DNA from: Buttiauxella warmboldiae
GTDB lineage: Bacteria; Pseudomonadota; Gammaproteobacteria; Enterobacterales; Enterobacteriaceae
Direction: 5' to 3'
Assembly: GCF_003818135.1 (NCBI RefSeq)
Contig: NZ_RPOH01000004.1
Coordinates: 21,230-85,229 of the forward strand
Length of the DNA stretch: 64,000 bases
Below are positions 51,572 through 60,983 of this stretch, piece by piece. Both the position numbers and the translations under genes were made by a program. The notes under the pieces are model-generated. The model saw only the letters and a list, made by a program, of their open reading frames with translations. It had not been told where the DNA came from and searched no databases. Each line of letters opens with the position of its first letter. The first letter of the stretch is position 1.

Positions 51572-52954
51572 ATGGAAAAGAAGCTAGGCCTCGCCGCATT
51601 AACTGCACTGGTATTGAGCTCGATGCTCGGCGCTGGTGTATTTAGCCTGCCGCAAAACATGGCCAGTGTGGCGAGCCCCGCAGCATTGCTGATCGGCTGG
51701 GCCATTACCGGCGCGGGTATTTTATTGCTGGCGCTGGCGATGGTGGTATTAACCCGTTTGCGCCCCGACCTGGACGGAGGCATTTTTACCTATGCTCGCG
51801 AAGGCTTTGGTGAGCTGATCGGTTTCTTCTCAGCATGGGGCTACTGGCTTTGTGCGGTGATCGCCAACGTCTCTTATTTAGTCATTGTGTTCTCAGCGCT
51901 GAGTTTCTTCACCGATACGCCAGAGCTGCGCCTGTTTGGTGACGGCAATACCTGGCAAGCGATTGTCGGTGCTTCCGTACTGTTATGGATGGTGCATTTC
52001 CTGGTGCTGCGCGGCGTGCAGACCGCGGCCAGTATTAATCTGGTTGCCACCCTTGCGAAGCTGCTGCCATTAGGTCTGTTTATCGTTTTAGCGATGATGG
52101 CCTTTAAGCTCTCTACCTTTAATCTCGATTTCAGCGGAATTGCGCTTGGTCTTCCAGTTTGGGAGCAGGTCAAAAACACCATGCTGATAACCCTATGGGT
52201 GTTTATCGGCGTGGAAGGCGCGGTGGTGGTCTCTGCACGCGCGCGCAATAAGAATGATGTTGGCCGCGCAACGTTACTGGCGGTAGTTGCGGCATTGAGC
52301 GTCTATCTGCTGGTCACGCTGCTTTCGCTAGGGGTGATTGCCCGCCCGGAACTTGCCGGTATGCGTAACCCTTCAATGGCCGGATTAATGGTTGAAATGA
52401 TGGGGCCATGGGGTGAAGTGATTATCGCCGCCGGGCTGATTGTTTCGGTATGCGGGGCCTACCTGAGCTGGACGATTATGGCCGCTGAAGTGCCCTTCCT
52501 TGCCGCCACGCACAAAGCTTTCCCGAAAATCTTTGCCCGTCAGAATCAGAACAATGCTCCGTCAGCCTCCCTGTGGCTGACCAATATTAGCATCCAGATC
52601 TGCCTGGTGTTGATTTGGTTAACCGGCTCGGATTACAACACGCTGCTGACCATCGCCTCTGAGATGATCCTGGTTCCCTACTTCCTGGTGGGCGCTTTTT
52701 TAGTCAAGGTCTCTGTCCGCCCGCTGCATAAAGCGATTGGCTTTGGCGCCTGTATTTATGGCTTATGGCTGCTTTATGCCTCAGGCCTGATGCATCTGCT
52801 GCTTTCAGTGGTACTCTACGCGCCGGGATTAATCGTCTTTATGTATACGCGCAGTACCCATACCCATGACATTAAACTCAACTTCAGGGAAAAATCAGTC
52901 ATTTTCCTGATGTTGGTGGCCGCGTTTCCTGCAACATGGGCACTGGTGAAGTAA
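51572..52954 (+). CDS. ydgI: YdgI, APC-family arginine/ornithine antiporter-like protein
   Basis: 460 residues, as in E. coli YdgI, a basic amino acid/polyamine antiporter of the APC superfamily related to ArcD. About 12-13 membrane segments; the first has the family motif SSMLGAGVFSLP, the loop after the second LRPDLDGGIFTYAREGFGELIGFFSAWGYW, and segment six VFIGVEGAVVVSARARNKNDVGRAT. The substrate has not been shown for YdgI; arginine/ornithine exchange is inferred from ArcD. It lies 31 bases before folM. Confidence 0.92.
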   Translation: MEKKLGLAALTALVLSSMLGAGVFSLPQNMASVASPAALLIGWAITGAGILLLALAMVVLTRLRPDLDGGIFTYAREGFGELIGFFSAWGYWLCAVIANVSYLVIVFSALSFFTDTPELRLFGDGNTWQAIVGASVLLWMVHFLVLRGVQTAASINLVATLAKLLPLGLFIVLAMMAFKLSTFNLDFSGIALGLPVWEQVKNTMLITLWVFIGVEGAVVVSARARNKNDVGRATLLAVVAALSVYLLVTLLSLGVIARPELAGMRNPSMAGLMVEMMGPWGEVIIAAGLIVSVCGAYLSWTIMAAEVPFLAATHKAFPKIFARQNQNNAPSASLWLTNISIQICLVLIWLTGSDYNTLLTIASEMILVPYFLVGAFLVKVSVRPLHKAIGFGACIYGLWLLYASGLMHLLLSVVLYAPGLIVFMYTRSTHTHDIKLNFREKSVIFLMLVAAFPATWALVK

Positions 52955-52985
52955 GCTATCAGCCAACGACAGAAAGGAGTCGCCG

Positions 52986-53717
52986 ATGAGGGCCATCTCA
53001 CCCACACGTCCTATTTTGATTACCGGAGCAGGTAAACGAATTGGCCTGGCGCTGGCGCGACACTTTCTGGCCCATCAGCAGCCCATCATTATTAGCTACC
53101 GTACGCGTTACCCGGCGGTAGATACGCTGGAGCAGGCCGGGGCAACCTGCCTGTTCGGGGATTTCTCAACCAATCAGGGAATTGAGCAATTTGCTCAGCA
53201 AGTAAAACAGCGCTGCGACAGTTTGCGGGCCATTTTGCACAACGCCAGCGCCTGGCTTGCAGAATCCCCTCACCGCTCCCCTGCGGATACGCTGGCGGCG
53301 ATGCTGCAAATTCACGTCCATGCTCCCTATCTGCTCAATCATCTTCTTGAGCCGCTATTGCGCGGCCACGGCCACGGCCATGCCAGCGCCGATCTCATTC
53401 ATTTCACGGATTATGTCGTTGAGCGTGGTAGCGATAAACATATTGCCTATGCCGCCAGCAAAGCCGCGCTGGATAATATGACGCGTTCGTTTGCCCGTAA
53501 GCTGGCCCCGGAAGTTAAAGTCAATGCCATTGCGCCTGCGATGATCGTGTTCAATGACGGTGACGATGCCCAATATCGGGAAGCCGCTCTGAATAAGGCG
53601 TTGATGAAGATCGCCCCGGGCGAACAAGAGATTATTGGGCTGGTAGAATACCTGTTGAACAGCAAATACGTCACTGGCCGGACGCATGCCGTAGACGGCG
53701 GTCGTCCTCTTCGATAA
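52986..53717 (+). CDS. folM: FolM, dihydromonapterin/dihydrofolate reductase
   Basis: 243 residues of the short-chain dehydrogenase family, close to E. coli FolM (240 residues). NADPH site LITGAGKRIGLALARHF, LHNASAWLAE, catalytic Tyr and Lys in YAASKAALDNMTRSFA, and the end VTGRTHAVDGGRPLR. It reduces dihydromonapterin to tetrahydromonapterin and weakly dihydrofolate. AAAGGAG precedes the ATG. Probably co-transcribed with ydgI. In E. coli the next genes are ydgC and rstAB; these are absent here. Confidence 0.95.
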   Translation: MRAISPTRPILITGAGKRIGLALARHFLAHQQPIIISYRTRYPAVDTLEQAGATCLFGDFSTNQGIEQFAQQVKQRCDSLRAILHNASAWLAESPHRSPADTLAAMLQIHVHAPYLLNHLLEPLLRGHGHGHASADLIHFTDYVVERGSDKHIAYAASKAALDNMTRSFARKLAPEVKVNAIAPAMIVFNDGDDAQYREAALNKALMKIAPGEQEIIGLVEYLLNSKYVTGRTHAVDGGRPLR

Positions 53718-54374
53718 GTCTGTTTGCGTAAAAACATTTAGCCGTGTGTGATTGCTGGCAAATACGGAATGACGTTACGCCACTCCTGCCGGCCAAATGT
53801 TGGACCGCGATGCGTTACAAAAAAGCTGTACGCCGTGGCCTGCGATGATCTGAATCGCAGCGTTGCTGCCGCCATTTCGCACCTGAGAAAATCTACGACA
53901 GCCATCCCCCTGCGGTAGAGGATGCGTTTTCCAAAAATATCTATCCTCCTTTGCTACACATCTTCTGTTTAATAGCAACGATGATCTTATTGCTTAATTC
54001 AGCATTCGCCTATAGAAATAAACAGTTCTGGTATGATAGATTTCATGCGTTATTATTTATCCGCTTATCAATTAGCGATGAATATCAAGAAAAAGAACGT
54101 TTTTATTACCGTTACGTACGTTATTTGTTACCAATATGTTTTCTTTCAGTGTGCAATGGTGACGGGGTAATTTAATAGCTCATAGTTGTTGAATATACGT
54201 TACTAAACTAAAAAATAAATGCTGTGCAAATTGTTATTTTGGGGCGGAACTTCTCTATAAAAACGTAGAAAAATATAACATCACGTCCTGTTAACAGCCA
54301 AATGACTGAGTCTGATTACGCACTCATCTGTTTAAAAACCACCATTAATAAGCATCAGTGCTTTAGGTAATTTT
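53718..54374. other. 657-bp gap between folM and the EIIC-EAL gene
   Basis: The first 230 bases have ordinary composition with no credible gene; the rest is AT-rich. In E. coli ydgC and rstA follow folM at this place, so a replacement or deletion joint must lie here. A reading frame with a hydrophobic stretch (53849-54175) is listed separately. No tRNA, direct repeat or insertion-sequence end was seen. Confidence 0.5.
53981..54175 (+). CDS. Hypothetical small membrane protein or gene fragment
   Basis: 64 residues from ATG 53981; the frame is open back to 53849 without any ATG. The encoded chain has a hydrophobic N-terminal stretch (CLIATMILLLNSAFAY when read from just upstream), a charged middle rich in Arg, Tyr and Glu, and a hydrophobic end (YLLPICFLSVC). 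There is no ribosome site before the ATG. It may be a real small membrane protein with an unusual start, or the tail of a gene lost in the folM-tus rearrangement. Not recognised. Confidence 0.25.
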   Translation: MILLLNSAFAYRNKQFWYDRFHALLFIRLSISDEYQEKERFYYRYVRYLLPICFLSVCNGDGVI

Positions 54375-56474
54375 GTGATAAAAGTGTGGCTATATAATAA
54401 TCTGTTGCATCGTTTAAATAACAGCCAGATTAAGTTATTAAATAATCGTTATGCCCATGCGATTATTGCCAGTACCATGGCGATTGTTCCGCTATCGATA
54501 GTGCGTGGCCTTGTTATTACAGCTTCAGTTATCTGTGAAACGGCTGGTTTCAGTCATGCAGCAACCTGGTTTATGCAATTACAGATAGGTTTTTTAGCAC
54601 TTGCACCGCTGGTAATGAATATCTACATCGCGGTGCACTGGGCGGTAAGAAACCGTCTTTCACAAATTTATTGTATCGCGCTAAGCATCAGCACCCTGAT
54701 GATTTTCCGGCGCATTCTTGATGATAATGCACAATTCTTCCTCGATATCAGCATTCCGATGGCGCTGGCATCAGGCATCATCGGCAATGTGTTGCAGGAA
54801 ATCGTCAGTAAAAATCTGTTAAAGGTTCGTCAATGGAAAGATAATAATAATGTTACGATCCTTTCATTTTTCATTACGCTTGCCGTTATCGCACTGGCTA
54901 GCAGCGCGATAAAATTGGGTGCCGCAGTCTGGCTGGACCATGCAATGAGTTTTTTCAGCGGTCTGTCGCTCTATTTTTACCCGTTCGATTTTTTACACGG
55001 CATTGGATATGTCCTGCTACGTAGCGCGCCCTGGTTCTTTGGTCTTCATGGCTACTATCTTTTTATGGATATCGACGTTGCCTTTACGGTGGCGAATAGA
55101 TTAAATATCAGCGACTGGCACTCCGGACGTGGCGGACTCAATATTCTGAGCCCGGTTTTTTATGACATATGGTGTAATTCTGGCGGTACGGGGAATACCC
55201 TGAGTTTGCTGATCTGCATTCTGATGCAGAAAAAAAGCCCCCAGCGTCGGCTGCTGTCAATCTCTGCCCCTATGGCGCTGTTTAATATCAATGAACCGTT
55301 GATTTTTGGTTTTCCTATCGTCCTCAATCCGGTGATGATTATTCCGTTTGTGCTGACACCGTTAGTTTCTTATATGGTGGCTTACGGCGCGACGTATCTG
55401 GATATCATCCCACGTAATTCCGAAATCGTCAGTTGGTCCACCCCCGGCCCCATCAAGGTGTGGCTGGCCAGCGGACACTCGGTTAGCGCAGTAGTATTGT
55501 ATCTGCTGCTTGTCGCCGTTGGCGTGGCTATTTATCGTCCGTTTGTCAAAAATTCATTAAAACAAACGAACAATGAAAATGCGGACCTGGATTTGTTAAC
55601 CGGTGAGATAAAAACCGTCCAGCCGACAGATTTTGAGATGGTGCCCAATTACAGCCATGTGGTTGAAGAAAACAGCTACCTCGAAGCACAGCGGCAGATT
55701 GAAAAACTGCAATCCGCTGGGCAGTTCATTCTCTATTTCCAGCCTCAGGTTCGTTTATCTGACAATAAAGTTGTCGCCGTTGAGGTATTAATCCGCCACC
55801 AGAGCGACAGTGGCAAGATAACCCCGCCTGTTTTCCTGAAATATTATGAGCGGACGGGTCTGATGCCAGAAATTGATTTCTGGGTGGTGGAACACGCGCT
55901 GGATTATGTCAGAGAAAATATGGCTGCGGCAGAGAGTATGACGTTGTCTGTCAATATTTCGCCTCAGACGCTGATCGACTATCGCCTGTTAAGCGTGGTT
56001 CACAAAGTGATGGCTAACCCATTGCCTGCCGGGTGGGCTCTGGAGTTTGAGATCACCGAGTCACAAAAGGTTCAGGAGCCCGCGCGGGTTGCCGAAGTGA
56101 TGGAAAAACTACGTAGCCTTGGAATCAGAATAGCGCTTGATGATTTTGGCTCCGGCTATTCGACGCTGCATTATCTGACCCGCTACCCGCTGGATAAGAT
56201 CAAGCTCGATAGATCGATGGTTCTCGGCCTGGCCAAACCGGATGGATTTAACTTCCTGCAGCAGGTGGTTAAATTATGCATGGTGATTCAATGTGAGATC
56301 CTTATCGAGGGCGTTGAAACCCATGAGGAGTTAGAACAGGTGAAAATGGCAGGCATTGGACTTTGCCAGGGTTTCCTGTTCCACCGCCCTTTACCGGGAA
56401 ACGCCGTATGTCTGCTGCTGGCAGATCAGCGAAAAAAAGAATTCCCGCCCTCTGCGACTGAAGCGCTGGTTTAA
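54375..56474 (+). CDS. PTS EIIC (lactose/cellobiose type) fused to EAL c-di-GMP phosphodiesterase
   Basis: 699 residues from a GTG start (TAGGT six bases upstream). Residues about 25-390 form a sugar-permease EIIC domain of the Lac/Cel family with eight to ten membrane segments; the two residues known to hold the sugar in this family are present as His225 (FFGLHGYY) and Glu307 (NINEPLIFGFPIVLNP). A hydrophilic linker (about 391-440) leads to a cytoplasmic EAL domain: EVL at 470-472, Asn527, Glu562 (ITES), Asp589-Asp590 (LDDFGSGYST), Lys610, Glu645 and Gln665 (CQGFLFHRP), the full set for c-di-GMP hydrolysis. No EIIA or EIIB domain is fused or encoded nearby. I infer a sugar-sensing or sugar-coupled phosphodiesterase. 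Confidence 0.9.
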   Translation: MIKVWLYNNLLHRLNNSQIKLLNNRYAHAIIASTMAIVPLSIVRGLVITASVICETAGFSHAATWFMQLQIGFLALAPLVMNIYIAVHWAVRNRLSQIYCIALSISTLMIFRRILDDNAQFFLDISIPMALASGIIGNVLQEIVSKNLLKVRQWKDNNNVTILSFFITLAVIALASSAIKLGAAVWLDHAMSFFSGLSLYFYPFDFLHGIGYVLLRSAPWFFGLHGYYLFMDIDVAFTVANRLNISDWHSGRGGLNILSPVFYDIWCNSGGTGNTLSLLICILMQKKSPQRRLLSISAPMALFNINEPLIFGFPIVLNPVMIIPFVLTPLVSYMVAYGATYLDIIPRNSEIVSWSTPGPIKVWLASGHSVSAVVLYLLLVAVGVAIYRPFVKNSLKQTNNENADLDLLTGEIKTVQPTDFEMVPNYSHVVEENSYLEAQRQIEKLQSAGQFILYFQPQVRLSDNKVVAVEVLIRHQSDSGKITPPVFLKYYERTGLMPEIDFWVVEHALDYVRENMAAAESMTLSVNISPQTLIDYRLLSVVHKVMANPLPAGWALEFEITESQKVQEPARVAEVMEKLRSLGIRIALDDFGSGYSTLHYLTRYPLDKIKLDRSMVLGLAKPDGFNFLQQVVKLCMVIQCEILIEGVETHEELEQVKMAGIGLCQGFLFHRPLPGNAVCLLLADQRKKEFPPSATEALV

Positions 56475-56503
56475 CAAATAACCGCGCCTATCGCAGCCAA
56501 ATG

Positions 56504-56532
56504 ATGTCAGCACGGGCAAACCCTGCTGACAT
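56504..56532 (+). repeat. Long hairpin after the EIIC-EAL gene
   Basis: ATGTCAGCA (56504-56512) pairs with TGCTGACAT (56524-56532), and an inner GGG/CCC adds three pairs around loop CAAA with one bulged C. No T-run follows. A mRNA 3'-end structure or Rho-linked terminator is likely. Confidence 0.5.
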
Positions 56533-56712
56533 ACTCAGCCAGATGAGCCGCACTTCTGGATTGGCCTCTATGGAGCTCGCTTCCGCTTTAGCTCGCCTAT
56601 CAAAACCGACTCTCCCTGCCGTTAGCCTCAATCCCCTACGCCACTAAAAATCTTTTTTCCTCTGCGTGGCGATTGCAACGCCAGTGGTCAGGTTCGTCTC
56701 TCTATGCTATAA

Positions 56713-56735
56713 AATTAGTATGTTGTAACTAATGA
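56713..56735. promoter_or_regulatory. Replication terminator Ter site (TerB-like) at the tus promoter
   Basis: The core TATGTTGTAACTA (56719-56731) with flanking AATTAG on the left is the Tus-binding Ter sequence; E. coli TerB has the same core. The site overlaps a -10-like TATAAA (56709-56714 region) and ends about nine bases before the tus start, so Tus should repress its own gene. By comparison with E. coli TerB, the strand-separation (blocking) end is the left end, so forks coming from lower coordinates should be stopped. Confidence 0.85.
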
Positions 56736-56743
56736 AGGGCGGC

Positions 56744-57673
56744 ATGATGAAATATGATTTGATTGCGCGACTGACCAGCACATTTCACGCGCTTGAGCGC
56801 GACCTGTATCAATTACGGGAGCAGCTCGATAGCTACCGTCTACTGGTTGGACGCGCCTTTGTGTTACCCACGGTAGATAAGGGTAAAGAACACGATGCGC
56901 TGACTCACATTGAAGTGACGCAACTGCTGGGCAAAGAGGCGCATCAGGCCACCCTTTCCCACTTCACCCGCCTGTTTATTCAGCAACAGTCGGAGAAAAC
57001 CAGCAGTAAAGCTGCGGTGCGCCTGCCGGGTGCCGTTTGCTATCAGGTCGATGAGGCCGAACGTAGCCAGACCCGGGCGCTGGTGTTGCGTATTAATCAG
57101 CGCAAGCAGGAGCTGGAAAAGATCATTAGCGTGGAGTCAGGACTGCCGAGCGTGCAGCGTTTTGAGTGGGTTCACCACCACCTTCCGGGACTGATTACCC
57201 TCAATGCTTACCGCACCATCACCTTACTGGAGAACCCCAGCACGCTGAATTTTGGCTGGGCGAACAAGCAGATCGTCAAGAATTACACCCGCCGTGAAAT
57301 TATCGAGCTTCTGGAAAAGAGCCTGCAAGCGAAGCGCGCGGTGCCGCCCTACACCCGCGAACAATGGGCTGAACAGATTACCCGTGAACTGAACGCCATC
57401 AGCAGCCTTTCAGATAACGTGCGGCTGAAAATTAAACGACCGGTAAAAGTGCAGCCCGTCGCCCGCGTCTGGTATCAGGATCGCAAAAAGCAGGTGCAAC
57501 ATGCCTGCCCGTCGCCGCTGGTGGTGTTATGTCACCGGAATAATGGCGAAATGCCGCCGCAGATGGGGGAATTACTCAATTATGATGCGGATAATATTCG
57601 CCATCGCTACAGGCCGCAGGCGCAGCCGCTACGGCTGGTGATCCCGCGCCTGCATCTGTACTGCGAGCAATAG
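56744..57673 (+). CDS. tus: Tus, DNA replication terminus site-binding protein
   Basis: 309 residues from ATG 56744, the length of E. coli Tus (an ATG three bases later and one at 56732 are also in frame; GAAGGG precedes 56744). Conserved segments include [86 protein letters not shown] and [31 protein letters not shown], covering the DNA-contacting interdomain strands. Tus bound at Ter arrests the DnaB helicase in one direction. The N-terminal third is more diverged. Only 17 bases separate it from the convergent fumC. Confidence 0.96.
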   Translation: MMKYDLIARLTSTFHALERDLYQLREQLDSYRLLVGRAFVLPTVDKGKEHDALTHIEVTQLLGKEAHQATLSHFTRLFIQQQSEKTSSKAAVRLPGAVCYQVDEAERSQTRALVLRINQRKQELEKIISVESGLPSVQRFEWVHHHLPGLITLNAYRTITLLENPSTLNFGWANKQIVKNYTRREIIELLEKSLQAKRAVPPYTREQWAEQITRELNAISSLSDNVRLKIKRPVKVQPVARVWYQDRKKQVQHACPSPLVVLCHRNNGEMPPQMGELLNYDADNIRHRYRPQAQPLRLVIPRLHLYCEQ

Positions 57674-57690
57674 AGGCTGGCGCGGCTGGC

Positions 57691-59088
57691 TTATGGCTTC
57701 ATGCTGCCTGCCATCTCTTCCGGGCGCACCCAGGCATCAAACTCGTCTGCGGTCAGATAACCGAGTTTTAACGCCGATGCCTTCAGCGTCAGCCCTTCTT
57801 TATGGGCTTGTTTGGCAATTTCTGCCGCTTTGTCGTAGCCAATGTGCGTATTTAGGGCCGTCACCAGCATCAGCGATTCATTCAGCAGCTGCGCGATACG
57901 GTCACGGTTCGGTTCGATACCCACCGCGCAATGGGCGTTAAAGCTCTCCATCCCATCCGCCAGCAGGCGCACCGATTGCAGGAAGTTATGGATCACCATC
58001 GGGCGGAAAACGTTTAATTCAAAATTACCGGAAGCGCCGCCCATATTGACCGCCACATCGTTACCCATCACCTGGCAGCACAGCATGGTCATCGCTTCAC
58101 ACTGCGTTGGGTTAACTTTGCCGGGCATAATGGAGCTGCCCGGTTCGTTTTCAGGGATCGCAATTTCACCAATCCCGCAGCGCGGCCCGGACGATAACCA
58201 ACGCACATCGTTGGCAATTTTCATCAGCGACGCCGCCAGCCCTTTTAATGCGCCATGCGCATGAACCAGCGCATCGCAGGTTGCTAACGCTTCAAATTTA
58301 TTGGGTGCGGTGACAAATGGCTGTCCGGCTATCTCTGCCAGCTCTTTGGCGACGCGCACCGCGTATTCAGGATGAGTGTTGAGCCCGGTTCCCACCGCCG
58401 TTCCGCCCAGGGCTAGCTCTGCAACATGCGGCAGGCTGTTTTCTACATGTCTGAGATTATGCTCAAGCATCGCCACCCAGCCGGAAATTTCCTGGCCCAG
58501 CGTGAGCGGCGTGGCATCCTGTAAGTGCGTGCGGCCAATTTTAACGATGTCACGAAAAGCCTGCGCTTTTTTCTCAAGCGTCGCTTTCAGCGCCTTTATT
58601 TGGGGGATCAGCTGTTCACGCACCGCTACCAGCGCCGCAACGTGCATCGCCGTCGGGAACACGTCATTCGAACTTTGGCTCTTGTTCACATCGTCATTAG
58701 GATGAACTTTGCGCTCCATGCCGCGCACGCCGCCGAGGATTTCACTCGCCCGGTTAGCCAGCACTTCATTCATATTCATGTTGCTTTGCGTGCCGGAGCC
58801 GGTTTGCCAGATAGCGAGCGGAAATTCATCCGGGTGTTTGCCCGCCAGCACTTCATCTGCCGCTTCGATAATGGCTTTGCCACGTTCGGCGTTTAGCAGG
58901 CCGAGATCCATATTCACCTTAGCGGCAGCCCGCTTGGTTAACGCCAGCGCGTGGATCAACGCGGCGGGCATTTTTTCAGTGGAAATGCGGAAATGCTCAA
59001 GCGAGCGCTGAGTTTGCGCGCCCCACAGTTTATCTGCCGGAACGTCGATCGGGCCCATTGAGTCTTTTTCACTACGAACGGTCGCCAT
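57691..59088 (-). CDS. fumC: Fumarase C (class II, iron-independent)
   Basis: 465 residues (E. coli 467). Superfamily signature [11 protein letters not shown] with the catalytic Ser, plus [18 protein letters not shown] and [16 protein letters not shown] carrying the catalytic His. It hydrates fumarate to malate and needs no iron, so it replaces FumA in iron shortage or superoxide stress; E. coli fumC is induced by SoxRS. No soxbox could be called with confidence by eye. It follows fumA by 49 bases, with a terminator-like hairpin between. Confidence 0.97.
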   Translation of the reverse strand: MATVRSEKDSMGPIDVPADKLWGAQTQRSLEHFRISTEKMPAALIHALALTKRAAAKVNMDLGLLNAERGKAIIEAADEVLAGKHPDEFPLAIWQTGSGTQSNMNMNEVLANRASEILGGVRGMERKVHPNDDVNKSQSSNDVFPTAMHVAALVAVREQLIPQIKALKATLEKKAQAFRDIVKIGRTHLQDATPLTLGQEISGWVAMLEHNLRHVENSLPHVAELALGGTAVGTGLNTHPEYAVRVAKELAEIAGQPFVTAPNKFEALATCDALVHAHGALKGLAASLMKIANDVRWLSSGPRCGIGEIAIPENEPGSSIMPGKVNPTQCEAMTMLCCQVMGNDVAVNMGGASGNFELNVFRPMVIHNFLQSVRLLADGMESFNAHCAVGIEPNRDRIAQLLNESLMLVTALNTHIGYDKAAEIAKQAHKEGLTLKASALKLGYLTADEFDAWVRPEEMAGSMKP

Positions 59089-59104
59089 TTCATTCTCCTT
59101 TGAG

Positions 59105-59128
59105 CAAAAAACCGCCCTTACAGGCGGC
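59105..59128 (-). terminator. Hairpin with T-run between fumA and fumC
   Basis: On the minus strand GCCGCC-TGTAA-GGGCGGTTTTTTGC: stem CCGCC/GGCGG followed by six T. It should end or attenuate fumA transcription before fumC, separating the two fumarase transcripts. Confidence 0.7.
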
Positions 59129-59137
59129 TTGAGTTTT

Positions 59138-60784
59138 CTACTTCACGCATCGCGTACACTGCGAGGCATGGATTTTCTGGAAGAAGTCGTTGCCCTTATC
59201 ATCCACCAGAATAAAGGCCGGGAAATCTTCCACCTCTATTTTCCAGATGGCTTCCATACCCAGCTCCGCATACTCCACGCAGTCGAGGCTCTTGATGCTT
59301 TGTTGCGCCAGCACCGCCGCCGGGCCGCCGATGCTGCCCAGATAGAACCCGCCGTGCTTATGGCACGCATCCGTCACCTGCTGGCTGCGGTTACCTTTTG
59401 CCAGCATCACCATGCTGCCGCCGTTGGCCTGCAACAGATCAACGTAGGAATCCATACGTCCAGCGGTTGTCGGCCCAAGCGAGCCCGATGCGTAACCGGC
59501 TGGCGTTTTAGCCGGGCCGGCGTAATACACCGGGTGGTCTTTGATGTATTGCGGCAAACCTTCACCGCGGTCGATGCGCTCTTTGAGTTTAGCGTGGGCG
59601 ATGTCGCGCGCCACAACGATCGTCCCGCTTAAAGACAGACGAGTGGAAACCGGGTACTGCGACAATTGCCTGAGGATGTCGCTCATTGGGCGATTGAGAT
59701 CGACCTTTATCGCCTCCCCTTCACCCGCCTGGCGTAGTTCCTGCGGAATATATTTGCCGGGGTTGTGTTCAAGCCGCTCAATCCAGATACCGTCGCGGTT
59801 AATCTTCGCCTTGATATTCCGGTCGGCCGAACAAGAGACGCCCATGCCTACCGGGCAGGAAGCACCGTGGCGCGGCAGGCGCACAACGCGAATATCGTGA
59901 GCAAAATATTTACCGCCGAACTGCGCGCCCAGCCCCAGGTTCTGCGCTTCTTTCAGCAACTCTTCTTCCAGCTGAATATCACGGAACGCCTGGCCGTGTT
60001 CGTTACCTTCGGTTGGCAGCCCGTCATAATATTTGGTGGAGGCAAGCTTCACGGTTTTAAGCGTGGCTTCGGCCGACGTTCCGCCAATCACAAACGCCAC
60101 ATGGTACGGCGGGCAGGCGGCAGTGCCGAGACTGCGCATTTTCTCCACCAGATACTCTTTAAGGCGGCCTGCACTTAGCAGCGCCTTCGTCTCCTGGTAG
60201 AGATAGGTTTTATTCGCTGAACCGCCGCCTTTAGCGATGCAGAGGAATTTGTATTCCGCACCGTCAACGCTGTAGAGATCGATTTGCGCCGGCAGATTGG
60301 TGCCGGTATTCACCTCTTTATACATATCCAGCGCCGCGTTTTGCGAATAGCGCAGGTTATCTTCAATAAAGGTGTTATAGATCCCGCGCGACAGCGCTTC
60401 TTCATCACCGCCGCCGGTCCAGACACGCTGGCCTTTTTTACCCATCACGATGGCGGTGCCGGTATCCTGGCAGGTTGGCAGAATGCCTTTAGCGGCAATT
60501 TCAGAGTTGCGCAGGAATTGAAGTGCAACATACTTGTCGTTTTCGCTGGCTTCAGGATCGTTAAGGATGTCGGCTACCTGCTGCTGGTGAGCCGGGCGCA
60601 GCATAAACGAGGCATCGTGGAAGGCGTGTTGGGTGAGTAACGTGAGGGCTTTAGGGTCAACTTTGAGGACTTCCTGCCCTTCAAACTCGGAGACTGAAAC
60701 ATAATCGCTGCTGAGCAGGTAGTATTCGGTTTCGTCTGTTGTTAACGGGAATGGCTCTTGATAATGAAAGGCTTTATTCGACAT
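59138..60784 (-). CDS. fumA: Fumarase A (class I, [4Fe-4S])
   Basis: 548 residues from ATG 60784 (GAGAGAACA precedes), the same length as E. coli FumA; the frame runs 22 codons further upstream. Cluster cysteines are probably those in [18 protein letters not shown] and [11 protein letters not shown]; other family landmarks are [14 protein letters not shown] and [17 protein letters not shown]. It is the main aerobic fumarase of the TCA cycle. The FumB copy of E. coli is elsewhere; gene order fumA-fumC next to tus and manA agrees with FumA. Confidence 0.95.
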   Translation of the reverse strand: MSNKAFHYQEPFPLTTDETEYYLLSSDYVSVSEFEGQEVLKVDPKALTLLTQHAFHDASFMLRPAHQQQVADILNDPEASENDKYVALQFLRNSEIAAKGILPTCQDTGTAIVMGKKGQRVWTGGGDEEALSRGIYNTFIEDNLRYSQNAALDMYKEVNTGTNLPAQIDLYSVDGAEYKFLCIAKGGGSANKTYLYQETKALLSAGRLKEYLVEKMRSLGTAACPPYHVAFVIGGTSAEATLKTVKLASTKYYDGLPTEGNEHGQAFRDIQLEEELLKEAQNLGLGAQFGGKYFAHDIRVVRLPRHGASCPVGMGVSCSADRNIKAKINRDGIWIERLEHNPGKYIPQELRQAGEGEAIKVDLNRPMSDILRQLSQYPVSTRLSLSGTIVVARDIAHAKLKERIDRGEGLPQYIKDHPVYYAGPAKTPAGYASGSLGPTTAGRMDSYVDLLQANGGSMVMLAKGNRSQQVTDACHKHGGFYLGSIGGPAAVLAQQSIKSLDCVEYAELGMEAIWKIEVEDFPAFILVDDKGNDFFQKIHASQCTRCVK

Positions 60785-60983
60785 TGTTCTCTCACTTACA
60801 CAGGTATAATTTTTTAGCTTACTGCGAAAACGTAGCGCGACGTGCGCCATCTCGATCGAAATATCCTACACAATTCTTTAACAAAAACTGAGACTAATAC
60901 GACTTTTTACTCCCCAGGTTACTTCATCGCAGATAATTGCTTTAATAGTCGCAACTTTGTGTCGATTACAACAGGGCTTAATA

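Noticed and set aside
53775..53978. 67-codon minus-strand frame between folM and the EIIC-EAL gene
   Set aside because: No ribosome site, no recognisable family, and a low-complexity mix of residues; probably chance.
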